Positions 53,253 through 64,000 of a stretch of 64,000 bases of DNA are shown piece after piece. Position 1 is the stretch's first letter. The number at the start of each line of letters is the position of its first letter. Source of the DNA: Argopecten irradians (taxonomy: Eukaryota > Mollusca > Bivalvia > Pectinida > Pectinidae); the NCBI RefSeq assembly GCF_041381155.1, contig NC_091135.1:48814086-48878085 (forward strand). Reading direction: 5' to 3'. Both the position numbers and the translations under genes were made by a program. The notes under the pieces are model-generated. The model saw only the letters and a program-made list of their open reading frames with translations. It did not search any database and was not told the DNA's origin.

Positions 53253-54524
53253 TTAACTTTATATTAAAGTAATGTTTAAGATAATATTGAAACCATTGAA
53301 ATAAAAATAGGTGGTGTCCAAGGACATTTGAAACATTGTAAGTGACAAACAATATTCTTCAGTTAAAGTTCAGAATTTTCAGCCAAATTTAAAGAACATG
53401 AAAAAATATATCAGAATAAAATTTTGTATATGTAAAAAAAACTTTATAGATATTTCTATAACATTCTAATTAGGAATGACTTTATAATCAATCCACCATG
53501 TCAGTCAATTAGTAGGTACAAGTGATGTGCAAAATAAATTGGAATTGTGGTATTTGGATCAAGTCTATGTAATAGTGTATATTATGTATATGAGTAAAAG
53601 ATTATTTGTTGACACTTCCTAATCAATTCCTTTAGTGGTGTGACCATAGGCCAGTGTTATGACAGTATGCTTGTCTGTGTCCTCTGAATTCATGCGAGTA
53701 ATAATGACACACACATACTAGGTTTTGTTTGACATAACCACCTGGAATGTCTGAAAATAGCTGACTTCATGAATTCTTTATTGTTGTAGTCCTTTTATTA
53801 AGGATTGAAATGAGTCTACAGTTAGCTTGTTACAGTTTGTTTTGTTTTGTTTGATGTAGGAGTCTTGTAGTTGTGTTTGCTTGCTGTCTTGTTAATGATA
53901 ATGTGGGGAAGGGGACGGTCTAGAGTCAGCCCCTTTGTTAATGCCATGAGTGAGATTTTATTATTTGCTTGTTGTCATTTGCTATCAGGAAGGAAAAAAT
54001 GCTTATTTATATTTATGTTTGATAGATGTCTGATTAAAATTCAGGCATTATTTAATATTGAGCATTAATTAATGATAAATTGTTATTTATGTTAGAACTA
54101 TATGGAAATTATAGTCATTATCTATGCAATGGTTTTATTAGAACCTCTTATTATAACTACTTGTATGTATATTTATTGTGTTCATAATCATTTACTCGTA
54201 TATACATTCAATTGTCAGTGATATTAACTCATTGAAATCCCACCTTATGGAATTTATCCTGTGACATGACAATTAAAACTTGCAGAACAAAAGGTGGACA
54301 TTATCTGTCATACAGATAAACTTACAAAATAAAGTTCTCCTCTCCCCAAGAATTTAGGTATTTCACACTGTCAGACTGCTGTTTTAAGTAAACATGCTTT
54401 GGTTTCTATTTTGTAGTGACAGTGTCCTGCTGATTAAGTTTGGATTCCCCCCTTAATCCATGTCTACGTAAATATTATGTTATGGTACGTAGAAGTCATA
54501 GTGTATTGAATTATAAGGTAGATA

Positions 54525-54690
54525 CCACTGTGGCCAAGTTAAGTTGTGTAATAGTCTGTCACTGGCCCTAGAGCCCTTATACATGCCTTTGGGGCCAGAC
54601 TAGGATTTATGCCAAGTAGATTAGCTATGGGTTGGTGGGTGTTCTTTAACACTAGCTTTCCTCCAACAAAACCTGGATCGTCCAAAATCA
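54525..54690 (+). mobile_element. Strongly decayed tRNA-derived SINE
   Basis: CACTGTGGCCAAG matches the A-box start, then after a diverged middle CTAGCTTTCCTCCAACAAAA and CCTGGATCGTCC match the SINE body in the right order. Confidence 0.6.
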
Positions 54691-54833
54691 CACCAAATAT
54701 TTTGTCTTTATGGATTCGAAGTATTTTTATTTTTTCACTAAACATTTATTTGAATCATAAGTGATTGCAGAAATTTAATATTTGGAAATATTATTCTATA
54801 AATGCAAAAATGATATGTAAAACCTTCTTTTAT

Positions 54834-55010
54834 TATCGTATTCAACCCAATAAGCGCCCAGGGCATTAAAAAAAATGAAAAATTATTGCAAATCCATACA
54901 TTTTGTGTAGTTTTGGTCTTTATTCATGTCTGGGCAATTAAAATCGAGGCCTCAAAAATGGGGAGGGGTGCTTATAGGGACATGGGTGTCTATTGGGTCG
55001 AATCCGGTAA
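54834..55010. mobile_element. Palindromic MITE with CCCAATA(A/G) ends
   Basis: Left end TTATCGTATTCAACCCAATA AGCGCCC; right end GGGTGTCTATTGGGTCGAAT CCGGTAA, imperfect inverted repeats of ~35 bp. The GAGGCCTCAAAA word is shared with the decayed copy at 3878-4040. Confidence 0.78.
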
Positions 55011-55403
55011 TAAGATTTTAAATGAACTGTACTATTAATTAAACTCAATTCATTAATCAAACCTCCTGCCTACACATTTAGTATTAATGTCAAATACAGA
55101 TGAACTCTCTCAAACACACTGTACGTCATTGTCTCATTCACCAAACATTTGTGATATATGGTGGTATTAAGAAATGCCACATGAGAGAGACAAATGATAG
55201 TTTCCCAGAAATAAACATATTTTTTCATTATCTTAGTGGTTTTGTTTTGACTTAAATGTTTCATGATTAAGACAATCCACGCTTTATAAGTAAACTTAGA
55301 CGAAGGCTTCATTATAGGAATTAATACATGTTTTGGTACTAATAGGAAATTACTTTTTTGGGGTAGAAGAACATCTATATAGTCGATACTATGTGCCTGA
55401 CAA

Positions 55404-57415
55404 TAGTCCCACATACCATGTAGATACTGTATCTATAATGTGAATAGTCCCACGTACCATGTAGATACTGTATCTACAATGTGAACAGCCCCACGTACAA
55501 TATAGATACTGTATCTACAATGTGGACAGTCCCATGCACAATATAGATACGGTATCTACAATGTGAACAGTCCCACGTACAATATAGATACTGTATCTAC
55601 AACGTGGACAGTCCCACGTACCATGTAGAAACTGTATCTACAATGTGAACAGTCCCACGTACAATATAGATACTGTATCTACATTCAGTCCCACGTACAA
55701 TATAGATACTGTATCTACAATGTGGACAGTCCCACGCACAATATAGATACGGTATCTACAAGTGAACAGTCCCACGCACAATATAGATACTGTATCTACA
55801 ATGTGAACAGTCCCACGTACAATATAGATGCTGTATCTACAATAGTCCCACGTACAATATAGATACTGTATCTAAAATGTAAACAGTCCCACGTACAATG
55901 TAGACACTGTATCTACAATGTGAACAGCCCCACGTACCATGTAGATACTGTATCTACAATATGGACAGTCCCACATACAATGTAGAAACTGTATCTTAAA
56001 TGTGAACAGTCCCGATACTGTATCTACAATGTTAAGAGTCCCACGTAAAATATAGATACTGTATCTACAATGTGAACAGTCCCACGTACAATAGTCACTG
56101 TATCTACAATGTGAACAGTCCCGCGTACAATATAGACACTGTTTCTACAATGTGAACAGCCCCACGTACCATGTAGATACTGTATCTACAATGTGAACAG
56201 TCCCACGTACAATGTAGTCACTGTATCTACAATGTGAACAGCCCCACGTACCATGTAGATACTGTATCTACAATGTGAACAGTCCCACGTACAATGTAGT
56301 CACTGTTTCTACAATGTGAACAGCCCCACGTACAATATAGATACTGTATCTACAATGTAAACAGTCCCACGTACAATGTAGACACTGTATCTACAATGTG
56401 AACAGCCCCACGTACAATGTAGACACTGTATCTACAATATGGACAGTCCCACATACAATGTAGACACTGTATCTAAAATGTGAACAGTCCCGATACTGTA
56501 TCTACAATGTGAACAGTCCCACGTAAAATATAGATACTGTATCTACAATGTGAACAGTCCCACGTACAATAGTCACTGTATCTACAATGTGAACAGTCCC
56601 GCGTACAATATAGACACTGTTTCTACAATGTGAACAGTCCCGCGTACAATATAGACACTGTATCTACAATGTGAACAGTCCAACGTAAAATATAGATACT
56701 GTATCTACAATGTGAACAGTCCCACGTACAATAGTCACTGTATCTACAATGTGAACAGTCCCGCGTACAATATAGACACTGTTTCTACAATGTGAACAGT
56801 CCCGCGTACAATATAGACACTGTTTCTACAATGTGAACAGCCCCACGTACCATGTAGATACTGTATCTACAATGTGAACAGTCCCACGTACAATGTAGTC
56901 ACTGTATCTACAATGTGAACAGCCCCACGTACCATGTAGATACTGTATCTACAATGTGAACAGTCCCACGTACAATGTAGTCACTGTATCTACAATGTGA
57001 ACAGCCCCACGTACCATGTAGATACTGTATCTACAGTGTGAACAGTCCCACGTACAATGTAGTCACTGTTTCTACAATGTGAACAGTCCCGCGTACAATA
57101 TAGACACTGTTTCTACAATGTGAACAGCCCCACGTTCCATGTAGATACTGTATCTACAATGTGAAAAGTCCCACGTACAATGTAGTCACTGTATCTACAA
57201 TATGGACAGTCCCACGTACAATGTAGATACTGTACCTACAATGTGGACAGTCCCACGTACAATATAGATACTGTATCTACAATGTGAACAGTCCCACATA
57301 CAATGTAGACACTGTATCTAAAATGTGAACAGTCCCACGTACAATGTAGACACTGTTTCTACAATGTGAACAGTCCCACGTACAATGTAGATTCTGTAAC
57401 TACAATGTGAACAGT
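55404..57415. repeat. 41-bp minisatellite, ~48 units, with embedded hairpin and higher-order structure
   Basis: The basic unit is AGTCCCACGTACAATATAG, ATACTGTATCTACA, ATGTGAAC. Most units carry TGTAGATACTGTATCTACA or a near relative, a palindrome apart from the central base. Units vary in length by small deletions. Variants recur in blocks: a run starting CAGTCCCGATACTGTATC appears near 56008 and again near 56486, and an alternating dimer (GCCCC unit, GTCCC unit) repeats at 56150-56330 and 56835-57060. Confidence 0.95.
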
Positions 57416-57950
57416 CAAAAAGCCTTTTGAAGTAACATCAATGGAGCAAACTGCTCATCAGTTGGCACACACAGAGCCATCGATTTGGTTGTGATATATT
57501 CCTTGGGTGGATATAACGACAGTGATAGTAACTCCTGTAATATCGAGGATGAGCAGTACAAAGACCTTAGAAAGTGAAATTACAAAGCAATTTGGAAAAA
57601 AAATCATCATTTTTTCTCTCTAAGAAAAGTGGATAACATTTGAAAAGGTTTTATACACAGGAAATACCAATACTTTATTGTGGTACTTAAACACTGTCGT
57701 TTTTACACGAATATACTACAGTTTAACGTTTAAACACGGAACACATTGCATGCATGGCTTTTGCTGTTTTAAAATAGGACGTTTAGCCCAACTAATTAAC
57801 TAACCAACCGTTTTATTGTTCTTGTTCAATTACCTTCAAATAGAGCTTTTGTGATCGTAAAAAGTGTCTGAATTCGCACCCCCGATATCCCAGGGGTTAC
57901 TAACACTGTCGTAATATCCGCCCCGGGAATATATGTCGTGACAAAAATGA
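57416..57950. other. Spacer with an open minus-strand frame crossing into the duplication
   Basis: Contains two of the four copies of the short DITTV-coding motif (57490-57555 + and ~57885-57950 -). A 99-codon minus-strand ORF at 57826-58125 covers the second; its product is not recognised and it may be decayed coding sequence. Confidence 0.35.
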
Positions 57951-59253
57951 AATCTCTGTGCAGATGAGACAGATAGATTAGTCTTTTGAAGTACACCAAA
58001 AGAATCTGAGAACGGACATTGGTTGACTGTATGGCTTTGAAGTTTGATGTCGTTCTCTCTACATCATCATCAAAGGGAGACTCTATAGGTCTGTGATTGG
58101 TCAGTTTTTGTCTCCTTAACTGCATTCAGCTTTGCTATAACATATTCCAGGGACGGATATTACAACAGTTAACCCCGGAATATCGATGATGCTGAATGTG
58201 TGATATTATCTTCCTTCATAGCTTTCTACTTCCTAATCTTCCTGACGTAAGCTTGACACCCCTTCACTTATGGCTCCGAGATGTAAGGAAGGCTTCGGGC
58301 TCTGTCCACTGGCCAGGACACTCCAGTCATAGAGTTATAGAGCTGGACTACTGATTTGCCGTTGTGAGTAGACGATATCGTCGCTGGTTGTGTTATTCGG
58401 TATCTTTGGCAGCATACTTTAAAGCTTCTGTGAAATTGTAATATAAAATAAACAAGTATAACACTATTATTAAAAGAAGACTAACTTCACACTCACACCC
58501 AACACACAACGCATACAAGGTAAGGGAGACCCTTCCTAAACGAGTGTAGCTGTTAAAAGGACAATTGACAAAGAGACCAATTGCCAATTAAAAAAAACCA
58601 TAACAACTAATTGTTTTATTCACTCTTTATTATTCGATATTAGTCTTGTCTTCTTATGTAACATTCTCATGTAAGTAAGAAAATATGGAAATAATTATTT
58701 TAGTTTCTAAAAAAATCAAACTTTAATTGTAAGCAGCTAAAGTACATGATATGATTTTTTTTCAAGGCAGACATTTATGCGAGATACCAACACTTATTCC
58801 AGCAGTATCATTTTTGGTAAATTAAAAAAAAAAGAACACAACTGCAGTTAAATTTACAAATATATGTCGACAAATGTTTGGTTGAACATCAGTCGTTCAT
58901 CAAAGTCTACTTCTTATCATCGTTACACCTTAATAGAGTGGTATTCAAACATGATGAACAAAGTAGGTTTTATCCACAGAGGCATGTAACAACGTCAAGA
59001 AAAGGGAATTGTATATACACGTTATAGCCTTGTTATTGTATCTTTAAACAGTGTGTATTTATTATGATATAGCAACCATCCTCAAAACTATGTTGCATGT
59101 CCCTGCGGGAAAGCACCAAATAAATAAATAAATATATAAAGTATACGGTAATTCAAAACATTCACTATGCCTATCCACCACCACGGTGCTATGAAAACAA
59201 TGAAATATTAAATGATCATAATGAAGGCTGAAATTACGTTATGATTCAAATTG
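57951..59253. repeat. 1.3-kb tandem duplication, copy 1
   Basis: Runs from AATCTCTGTGCAGATGAGAC to ACGTTATGATTCAAATTG and is followed after 2 bp by copy 2 at an offset of 1305 bp. Contains no recognised gene; a 64-codon minus ORF (58393-58587) is identical in both copies simply because the duplication is young. Confidence 0.95.
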
Positions 59254-59255
59254 AT

Positions 59256-60557
59256 AATCTCTGTGCAGATGAGACAGATAGATTAGTCTTTTGAAGTACA
59301 CCAAAAGAATCTGAGAACGGACATTGGTTGACTGTATGGCTTTGAAGTTTGATGTCGTTCTCTCTCTACATCATCATCAAAGGGAGACTCTATAGGTCTG
59401 TGATTGGTCAGTTTTTGTCTCCTTAACTGCATTCAAGCTTTGCTATAACATATTCCAGGGACGGATATTACAACAGTTAACCCCGGAATATCGATGATGC
59501 TGAATGTGTGATATTATCTTCCTTCATAGCTTTCTACTTCCTAATCTTCCTGACGTAAGCTTGACACCCCTTCACTTATGGCTCCGAGATGTAAGGAAGG
59601 CTTCGGGCTCTGTCCACTGGCCAGGACACTCCAGTCATAGAGTTATAGAGCTGGACTACTGATTTGCCGTTGTGAGTAGACGATATCGTCGCTGGTTGTG
59701 TTATTCGGTATCTTTGGCAGCATACTTTAAAGCTTCTGTGAAATTGTAATATAAAATAAACAAGTATAACACTATTATTAAAAGAAGACTAACTTCACAC
59801 TCACACCCAACACACAACGCATACAAGGTAAGGGAGACCCTTCCTAAACGAGTGTAGCTGTTAAAAGGACAATTGACAAAGAGACCAATTGCCAATTAAA
59901 AAAAACCATAACAACTAATTGTTTTATTCACTCTTTATTATTCGATATTAGTCTTGTCTTCTTATGTAACATTCTCATGTAAGTAAGAAAATATGGAAAT
60001 AATTATTTTAGTTTCTAAAAAAATCAAACTTTAATTGTAAGCAGCTAAAGTACATGATATGATTTTTTTCAAGGCAGACATTTATGCGAGATACCAACAC
60101 TTATTCCAGCAGTATCATTTTTGGTAAATTAAAAAAAAAGAACACAACTGCAGTTAAATTTACAAATATATGTCGACAAATGTTTGGTTGAACATCAGTC
60201 GTTCATCAAAGTCTACTTCTTATCATCGTTACACCTTAATAGAGTGGTATTCAAACATGATGAACAAAGTAGGTTTTATCCACAGAGGCATGCAACAACG
60301 TCAAGAAAAGGGAATTGTATATACACGTTATAGCCTTGTTATTGTATCTTTAAACAGTGTGTATTTATTATGATATAGCAACCATCCTCAAAACTATGTT
60401 GCATGTCCCTGCGGGAAAGCACCAAATAAATAAATAAATATATAAAGTATACGGTAATTCAAAACATTCACTATGCCTATCCACCACCACGGTGCTATGA
60501 AAACAATGAATATTAAATGATCATAATGAAGGCTGAATTACGTTATGATTCAAATTG
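59256..60557. repeat. 1.3-kb tandem duplication, copy 2
   Basis: Nearly identical to copy 1. Differences seen by eye: an extra CT in the CTCTCTCTAC run, an extra A in CATTCAAGC, GGCATGCAAC for GGCATGTAAC, and homopolymer length changes. The indels shift the frame of the minus ORF that begins in copy 1. Confidence 0.95.
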
Positions 60558-61073
60558 GAGCCCAATTGGTCGAAATACAAAACTCATTCCCACTACTGAA
60601 ACTTCCTTACGATAAAGCAAAACAATAGCTACAGAGAAAACATTTATCAATAAAAACAGTCATCACAACATTTCAAACCGATAGCACATATAATCATTCG
60701 TGGTCATAGAGATCATGACATCCTTTCATACAATATACCATAATTACATTAGACCACACAATGGGACTGTTTTAAATACAAGACTAGCATCGAGTTGTGT
60801 GGGTAAATATTGGTATTATACGTAGAAAACTTGTTGTAGGTTGTTCGTTAGGAACAAGGAAAGAAAACAATATTTATGTTAATATTTTTTTTCATTAGGT
60901 AAAACGTTCTCGGTACTCCATATCACGGTTATATGCACGTAGAATATGGCTGTGATCGCGAAAATATGATTTGCAAAATATTTAGAAATGGTCGAATGAT
61001 ATGAGCCATGAAATTCATATCGCGAAAATTGAATTGTCTCGTTTTAGCTAAAACCGCGAAGAGTTTGACCAGT

Positions 61074-61245
61074 GTAAATAACCGCCTATTCGCAATCTAT
61101 TTATGTATTTTTGACCCCGTAAATAACAGGCGATTCGCTATCTAGTTATGTATTTTTGACCCCGTAAATAACAGGCCGCTATCTACTTATGCATTTTTGA
61201 CCCCGTAAATAACAGGCTATTCGCTATCTATTTATGTATTTTTGC
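61074..61245. repeat. ~45-bp tandem repeat, four copies
   Basis: Each unit is TAAATAACAGGCGATTCGCT then ATCTATTTATGTATTTTTGACCCCG (split here), with small indels; the first copy reads AACCGCCTATTCGCAATC. Confidence 0.88.
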
Positions 61246-61539
61246 TTGGGACATATATAAGGTAAACAGCGTGTTGTTATGTTGTATTGATATCAGGAGG
61301 AACGAAGTGTACGAATGATCCAAGTCATTTGACGATGATAAAGACCATGGAAAAGACACAATAACGACACAACTTCGAGATTCATTAACTATAGTATTTC
61401 AGCAGATCAGGTTAGTAGTTTTCTTATCAGCACATCTTGTTAAGCCATTGACTGACTAGCATAAAGACAACATGTATGATTTTATGGATTTTATTAATAC
61501 AATGGGCTTAAACGGAATGAAGCAAAGAAAAAAAAACCT

Positions 61540-61976
61540 TTTCAATCAGATCATATCGGGTTCCTTTCATGCTTTCAACTGAAGTTCAAAATGTGTTTTC
61601 AAGATGGCGGATGTGGTGCCATCTTAGAATACGGATCAACAAAAAAATAACAACACTTTCTCGGGACCATGTCAGTATCATTTCATGCAAGTTTGAGCTA
61701 AATCGCACTGGTAGAACTTAAGAATAAGTTCAAAATGTGTTTTTAAAATGACGGATGTGGCGGCCATCTTGGATTTCGGATCAACCCGAGAAATAACAAC
61801 ATTTTGTCGGGACCATGTTAGGATCATTTCATGCAAGTTTCAGCTTAATCGCATTGGTAGAACGTGAGAAGAAGTTAAAAATGTGAAAAGCAAAATCACG
61901 GCGCATTGCGGATGACGACTGTCGAAACATGCTATGACTATAGTCATCATGACCCTTCAAGTCAGATGACATTAAA
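61540..61976 (+). mobile_element. Truncated modular element, family 3
   Basis: Two AAGATGGC-type modules (TTCAAAATGTGTTTTCAAGA, TCGGGACCATGTCAGTATCA) match the 5' part of 31776-33390. The usual ACAAGAGG left end and the GGACG tract are missing or degraded, but the right hairpin survives as GTCATCATGAC, CCTTCAA, GTCAGATGAC, ATTAA. Confidence 0.7.
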
Positions 61977-62362
61977 CTGCACTGAACATATGTGGGACTA
62001 AATTACAATAGTTCTGCTCTCAACATTACGATCAATGAGGTATTAATGGCTAAGATCAACATAACCTTCTCTTAGTAAAGCCAAATGGCTGGTAATTATA
62101 AGTGAATATGGAAAACAGATTGTCTAGCAGGAAGACATGGAAATCGCCTGACAAAAACAGCTAACAACAAAAAAACACTGCTGCAACATATAAATTAACG
62201 ACATGTAAAATTGTGTTTCAGCAGTATTATACTCTCAGTTTGGAAAAAAGTACATATTATACATAACATGTCAGATTCACACAGTTCATAGCAATCACTT
62301 TGGCAAAGGATTTAATGGCATCACAACATACGCTTTTTGGATAAAAATAATTTATATGCTTG

Positions 62363-62593
62363 TTATAACTTAATAACATAAGCGGTATACTGGTGGTTTG
62401 ATGTCACCACTGGAAACATGTGATCTTTTACATAAAAGCCGATATCATATGAACAATATGGAAATCTCTCAGGTTCAGGATTCGGAAACGTTTTGGTGTG
62501 CAAGACTTTGTAGATGTCATCTGCATATGTCTTGTTATTGCTGAATTCCAGGTAAAATACGTCATTGTTTATGACATTTGCCAGTTTCATCAA
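62363..62593 (-). CDS. Small ORF of unknown function, possibly in the 3' UTR of the CD225 gene
   Basis: A 76-codon minus-strand frame begins MMKLANVINNDVFYLEF and ends HQYTAYVIKL. Its amino-acid make-up looks protein-like (VLHTKTFPNPEPERFPY). There is no acceptor directly upstream, no recognised domain and no repeat underneath. It may be a decayed exon, a real small ORF, or chance. Confidence 0.2.
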   Translation of the reverse strand: MMKLANVINNDVFYLEFSNNKTYADDIYKVLHTKTFPNPEPERFPYCSYDIGFYVKDHMFPVVTSNHQYTAYVIKL

Positions 62594-62966
62594 CGTTCAT
62601 TTACCCAGGAAATTTCTTGAATTAAACCCTCCTTAAGAAGAATTTAATGAAACGGAACCCGCCTTAATGTTGCAAAGGTATCCTATGGACACCTTTAAGT
62701 TAAATTATTTCCTTAAGGTAAGGCAAGCTGATGAAAATGGCCCCTGATGAAGATAACTTAAATGACACCATTTGACTTCAATAACAACTTCCAAAAAAGC
62801 AAAGCATCATCGTTAATGCGTTACGTCATGTGTCCGATTAGACGGTATTCCAGAAAATGTCGACGTCGTTGCTCTGTGGCGTTGTAACCGGGTATAAACA
62901 CGATCTGGCGATATCACTTCAGATTGTCACCATAGTCGAGATTCCATAATAAGCAGCTGACATTCG

Positions 62967-63119
62967 CTAACTGTTTTTAGTTGACATGTAAATAATCCCA
63001 AGTAGTCCACCGAACCAAAGTAGACCTCCAATTATGACTGTGATCTGTATGAGAAGTCTCGTCCTGTCAGACGCCGCTATGGCCGTCACGTGGTCACCGA
63101 TTGCCACGGACCTCGTCAC
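62967..63119 (-). CDS. CD225 gene, last exon (loop and TM2)
   Basis: Acceptor TGTCCCCAG, 50 codons and TAG. Its high GC content leaves an opposite-strand ORF (63034-63264) open; that ORF is a shadow. Confidence 0.88.
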   Translation of the reverse strand: MTRSVAIGDHVTAIAASDRTRLLIQITVIIGGLLWFGGLLGIIYMSTKNS

Positions 63120-63922
63120 CTGGGGACACAATGATCACTCACTGATAACTGCATTGGAAATCAGTGATATCATTAACAAGGGTACCATTATTCAAGAACT
63201 TGACTTTATTTTGCTTAAGGCTAGAAATGGCTTTATTTGTGTTTACACATTATCATTAATGTAAATATTTTTAGTTTGTGATATTTAATGAGCTGTTAAC
63301 GTAGTTTTTTTAAATTGTTACTATATAATACAGTATACTAGATATTTTCCTAACACTATCATTTATACACAGTGAACGTATATTTCCCATCACTTTTATA
63401 CAGTTTTTGAGTTCTTCTTTACATCAAGCAAGATTGTTAAAATTACACTATTTCTTCATTACTGCACATACTTTGAACATGGTATGTAATTTTCAATTAT
63501 TAGTAACGAGATAAAATGGTGACGTGAGAAGCACTTAAAATACAGTTGATATCTATTATATATTAAGTAAATAATGAAATGTTATTACATTCTTTAATGA
63601 AAGTTTATTAAGCCGATCAGTATTACCAATAGAGGTGAGTGGTCTTACATATCCTATAGTATCAAGTTATACTCATATCATCATCACTTCTGCAATGTAT
63701 CGCTTTATAAATAAATTGTAAAACTATTCAATTGTTCAGTACGTATCAAACGGTAACGCTAAATGATAACATCTTGTTATTTACTTTCACTACCTTTCGT
63801 GAAGACTGTATGCTCAATATTCCAATGGGGAAGAAACAGAGGATGGTGGCGAGTATAGCCCCGACCCGGTAATGTCGAGGCGGCTGTCGAAGGTAGGCAA
63901 CATTTGGAGCCAAAGCTGGAGT
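62967..63922 (-). CDS. CD225/dispanin-family two-pass membrane protein, last two exons, 5' partial
   Basis: Exons 63922-63794 and 63119-62967 join in phase 0 into 93 C-terminal residues and a TAG stop. The first has a Pro-rich lead-in (TPALAPNVAYLRQPPRH) and the first membrane segment, VGAILATILCFFPIGILSI, followed by QSSRKV; FFPIGI-x(5)-SSRKV is the CD225 hallmark. The second gives the conserved loop AIGDHVTAIAASDRTRLL (pattern G-x(4)-A-x(3)-S) and the second helix TVIIGGLLWFGGLLGIIY, ending MSTKNS. The family includes IFITM, PRRT, TMEM233-type and SynDIG proteins, which act in membrane fusion control and vesicle traffic. The Pro-rich lead-in favours a PRRT/SynDIG-like member, but the subfamily is not settled without the 5' exons. 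Confidence 0.88.
63794..63922 (-). CDS. CD225 gene, penultimate exon (TM1)
   Basis: Acceptor TGCTTACAG, donor AAAG/GTAGTG. The open frame continues upstream of the acceptor to 63988 but that part reads as intron. Confidence 0.88.
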
Positions 63923-64000
63923 CTGTAAGCACAAACAAATGATGAAGCATGTGGTCAACTCTGGAGGAAATATAAACATTCTAAACATGGACTGAATAAC

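Larger units (their letters stand above)
52565..55403. other. Intergenic stretch downstream of the SLC38A7-like gene
   Basis: No gene recognised. Holds decayed SINE pieces (53206-53252, 54525-54690) and a palindromic MITE (54834-55010). Confidence 0.5.
60558..62362. other. Intergenic stretch before the CD225 gene
   Basis: Contains the ~45-bp repeat (61074-61245) and a truncated modular element (~61540-61976). Otherwise no supported feature. Confidence 0.45.

Noticed and set aside
55404..57415. CRISPR-like array
   Set aside because: Units are directly tandem with no unique spacers, and the context is eukaryotic.
58393..59895. Identical 64-codon ORFs taken as a duplicated gene pair
   Set aside because: They are identical because the whole 1.3-kb block is a recent duplication; no domain, splice context or codon signal supports them.
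63034..63264. 76-codon plus-strand ORF
   Set aside because: Antisense shadow of the last exon of the CD225 gene.

Overview
This is a gene-poor, AT-rich, repeat-rich eukaryotic window. Spliced genes with GT-AG introns up to 21.6 kb, tRNA-derived SINEs, TTAA-ended MITEs and modular elements of ~150-bp units ending in a GGACG-type microsatellite point to a mollusc, most likely a bivalve. The taxon is inferred; no single marker proves it.

Four protein-coding genes can be assembled exon by exon. (1) 219-1410 (+): the last three exons of an adaptor with a PH-domain tail and an IRS-type PTB domain (DOK-like); its 5' part lies left of the window. (2) 36647-10551 (-): a complete four-exon ZNRF1/2-type E3 ubiquitin ligase of 187 residues, with a 21.6-kb first intron. 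(3) 38266-48913 (+): a complete nine-exon SLC38A7-like lysosomal amino-acid transporter of 458 residues. (4) 63922-62967 (-): the last two exons of a CD225/dispanin two-pass membrane protein; its 5' part lies right of the window. Genes 1 and 2 are tail-to-tail, 2 and 3 head-to-head across 1.6 kb, and 3 and 4 tail-to-tail. They look functionally unrelated, although a membrane-tethered ubiquitin ligase and a lysosomal transporter share a divergent promoter region.

Most of the remainder is repeats. There are modular elements at 19062-21114, 22291-23247, 24319-25802, 31776-33390, 51272-52564 (-) and a truncated one near 61540-61976; two young SINEs with target-site duplications and several decayed ones; at least four MITE families; tandem arrays at 969-1164 (32 bp), 15676-16960 (52 bp), 40085-40790 (223 bp), 44726-45430 (53 bp), 55404-57415 (41 bp) and 61074-61245 (~45 bp); and a recent 1.3-kb tandem duplication at 57951-60557. 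Most open reading frames of 60-170 codons in the window are shadows of these repeats.

The most interesting pattern is in the modular elements. Three sequence-divergent families share one architecture. A hairpin at the left end is followed by a short word W; then come ~150-bp modules and a GGACG-rich tract; the right end is a hairpin made of W and its complement, closing on (C)TAA. The stems change in a compensatory way between families, and two copies carry a C-UUCG-G type loop on the element's sense strand, so the structure rather than the sequence appears conserved.
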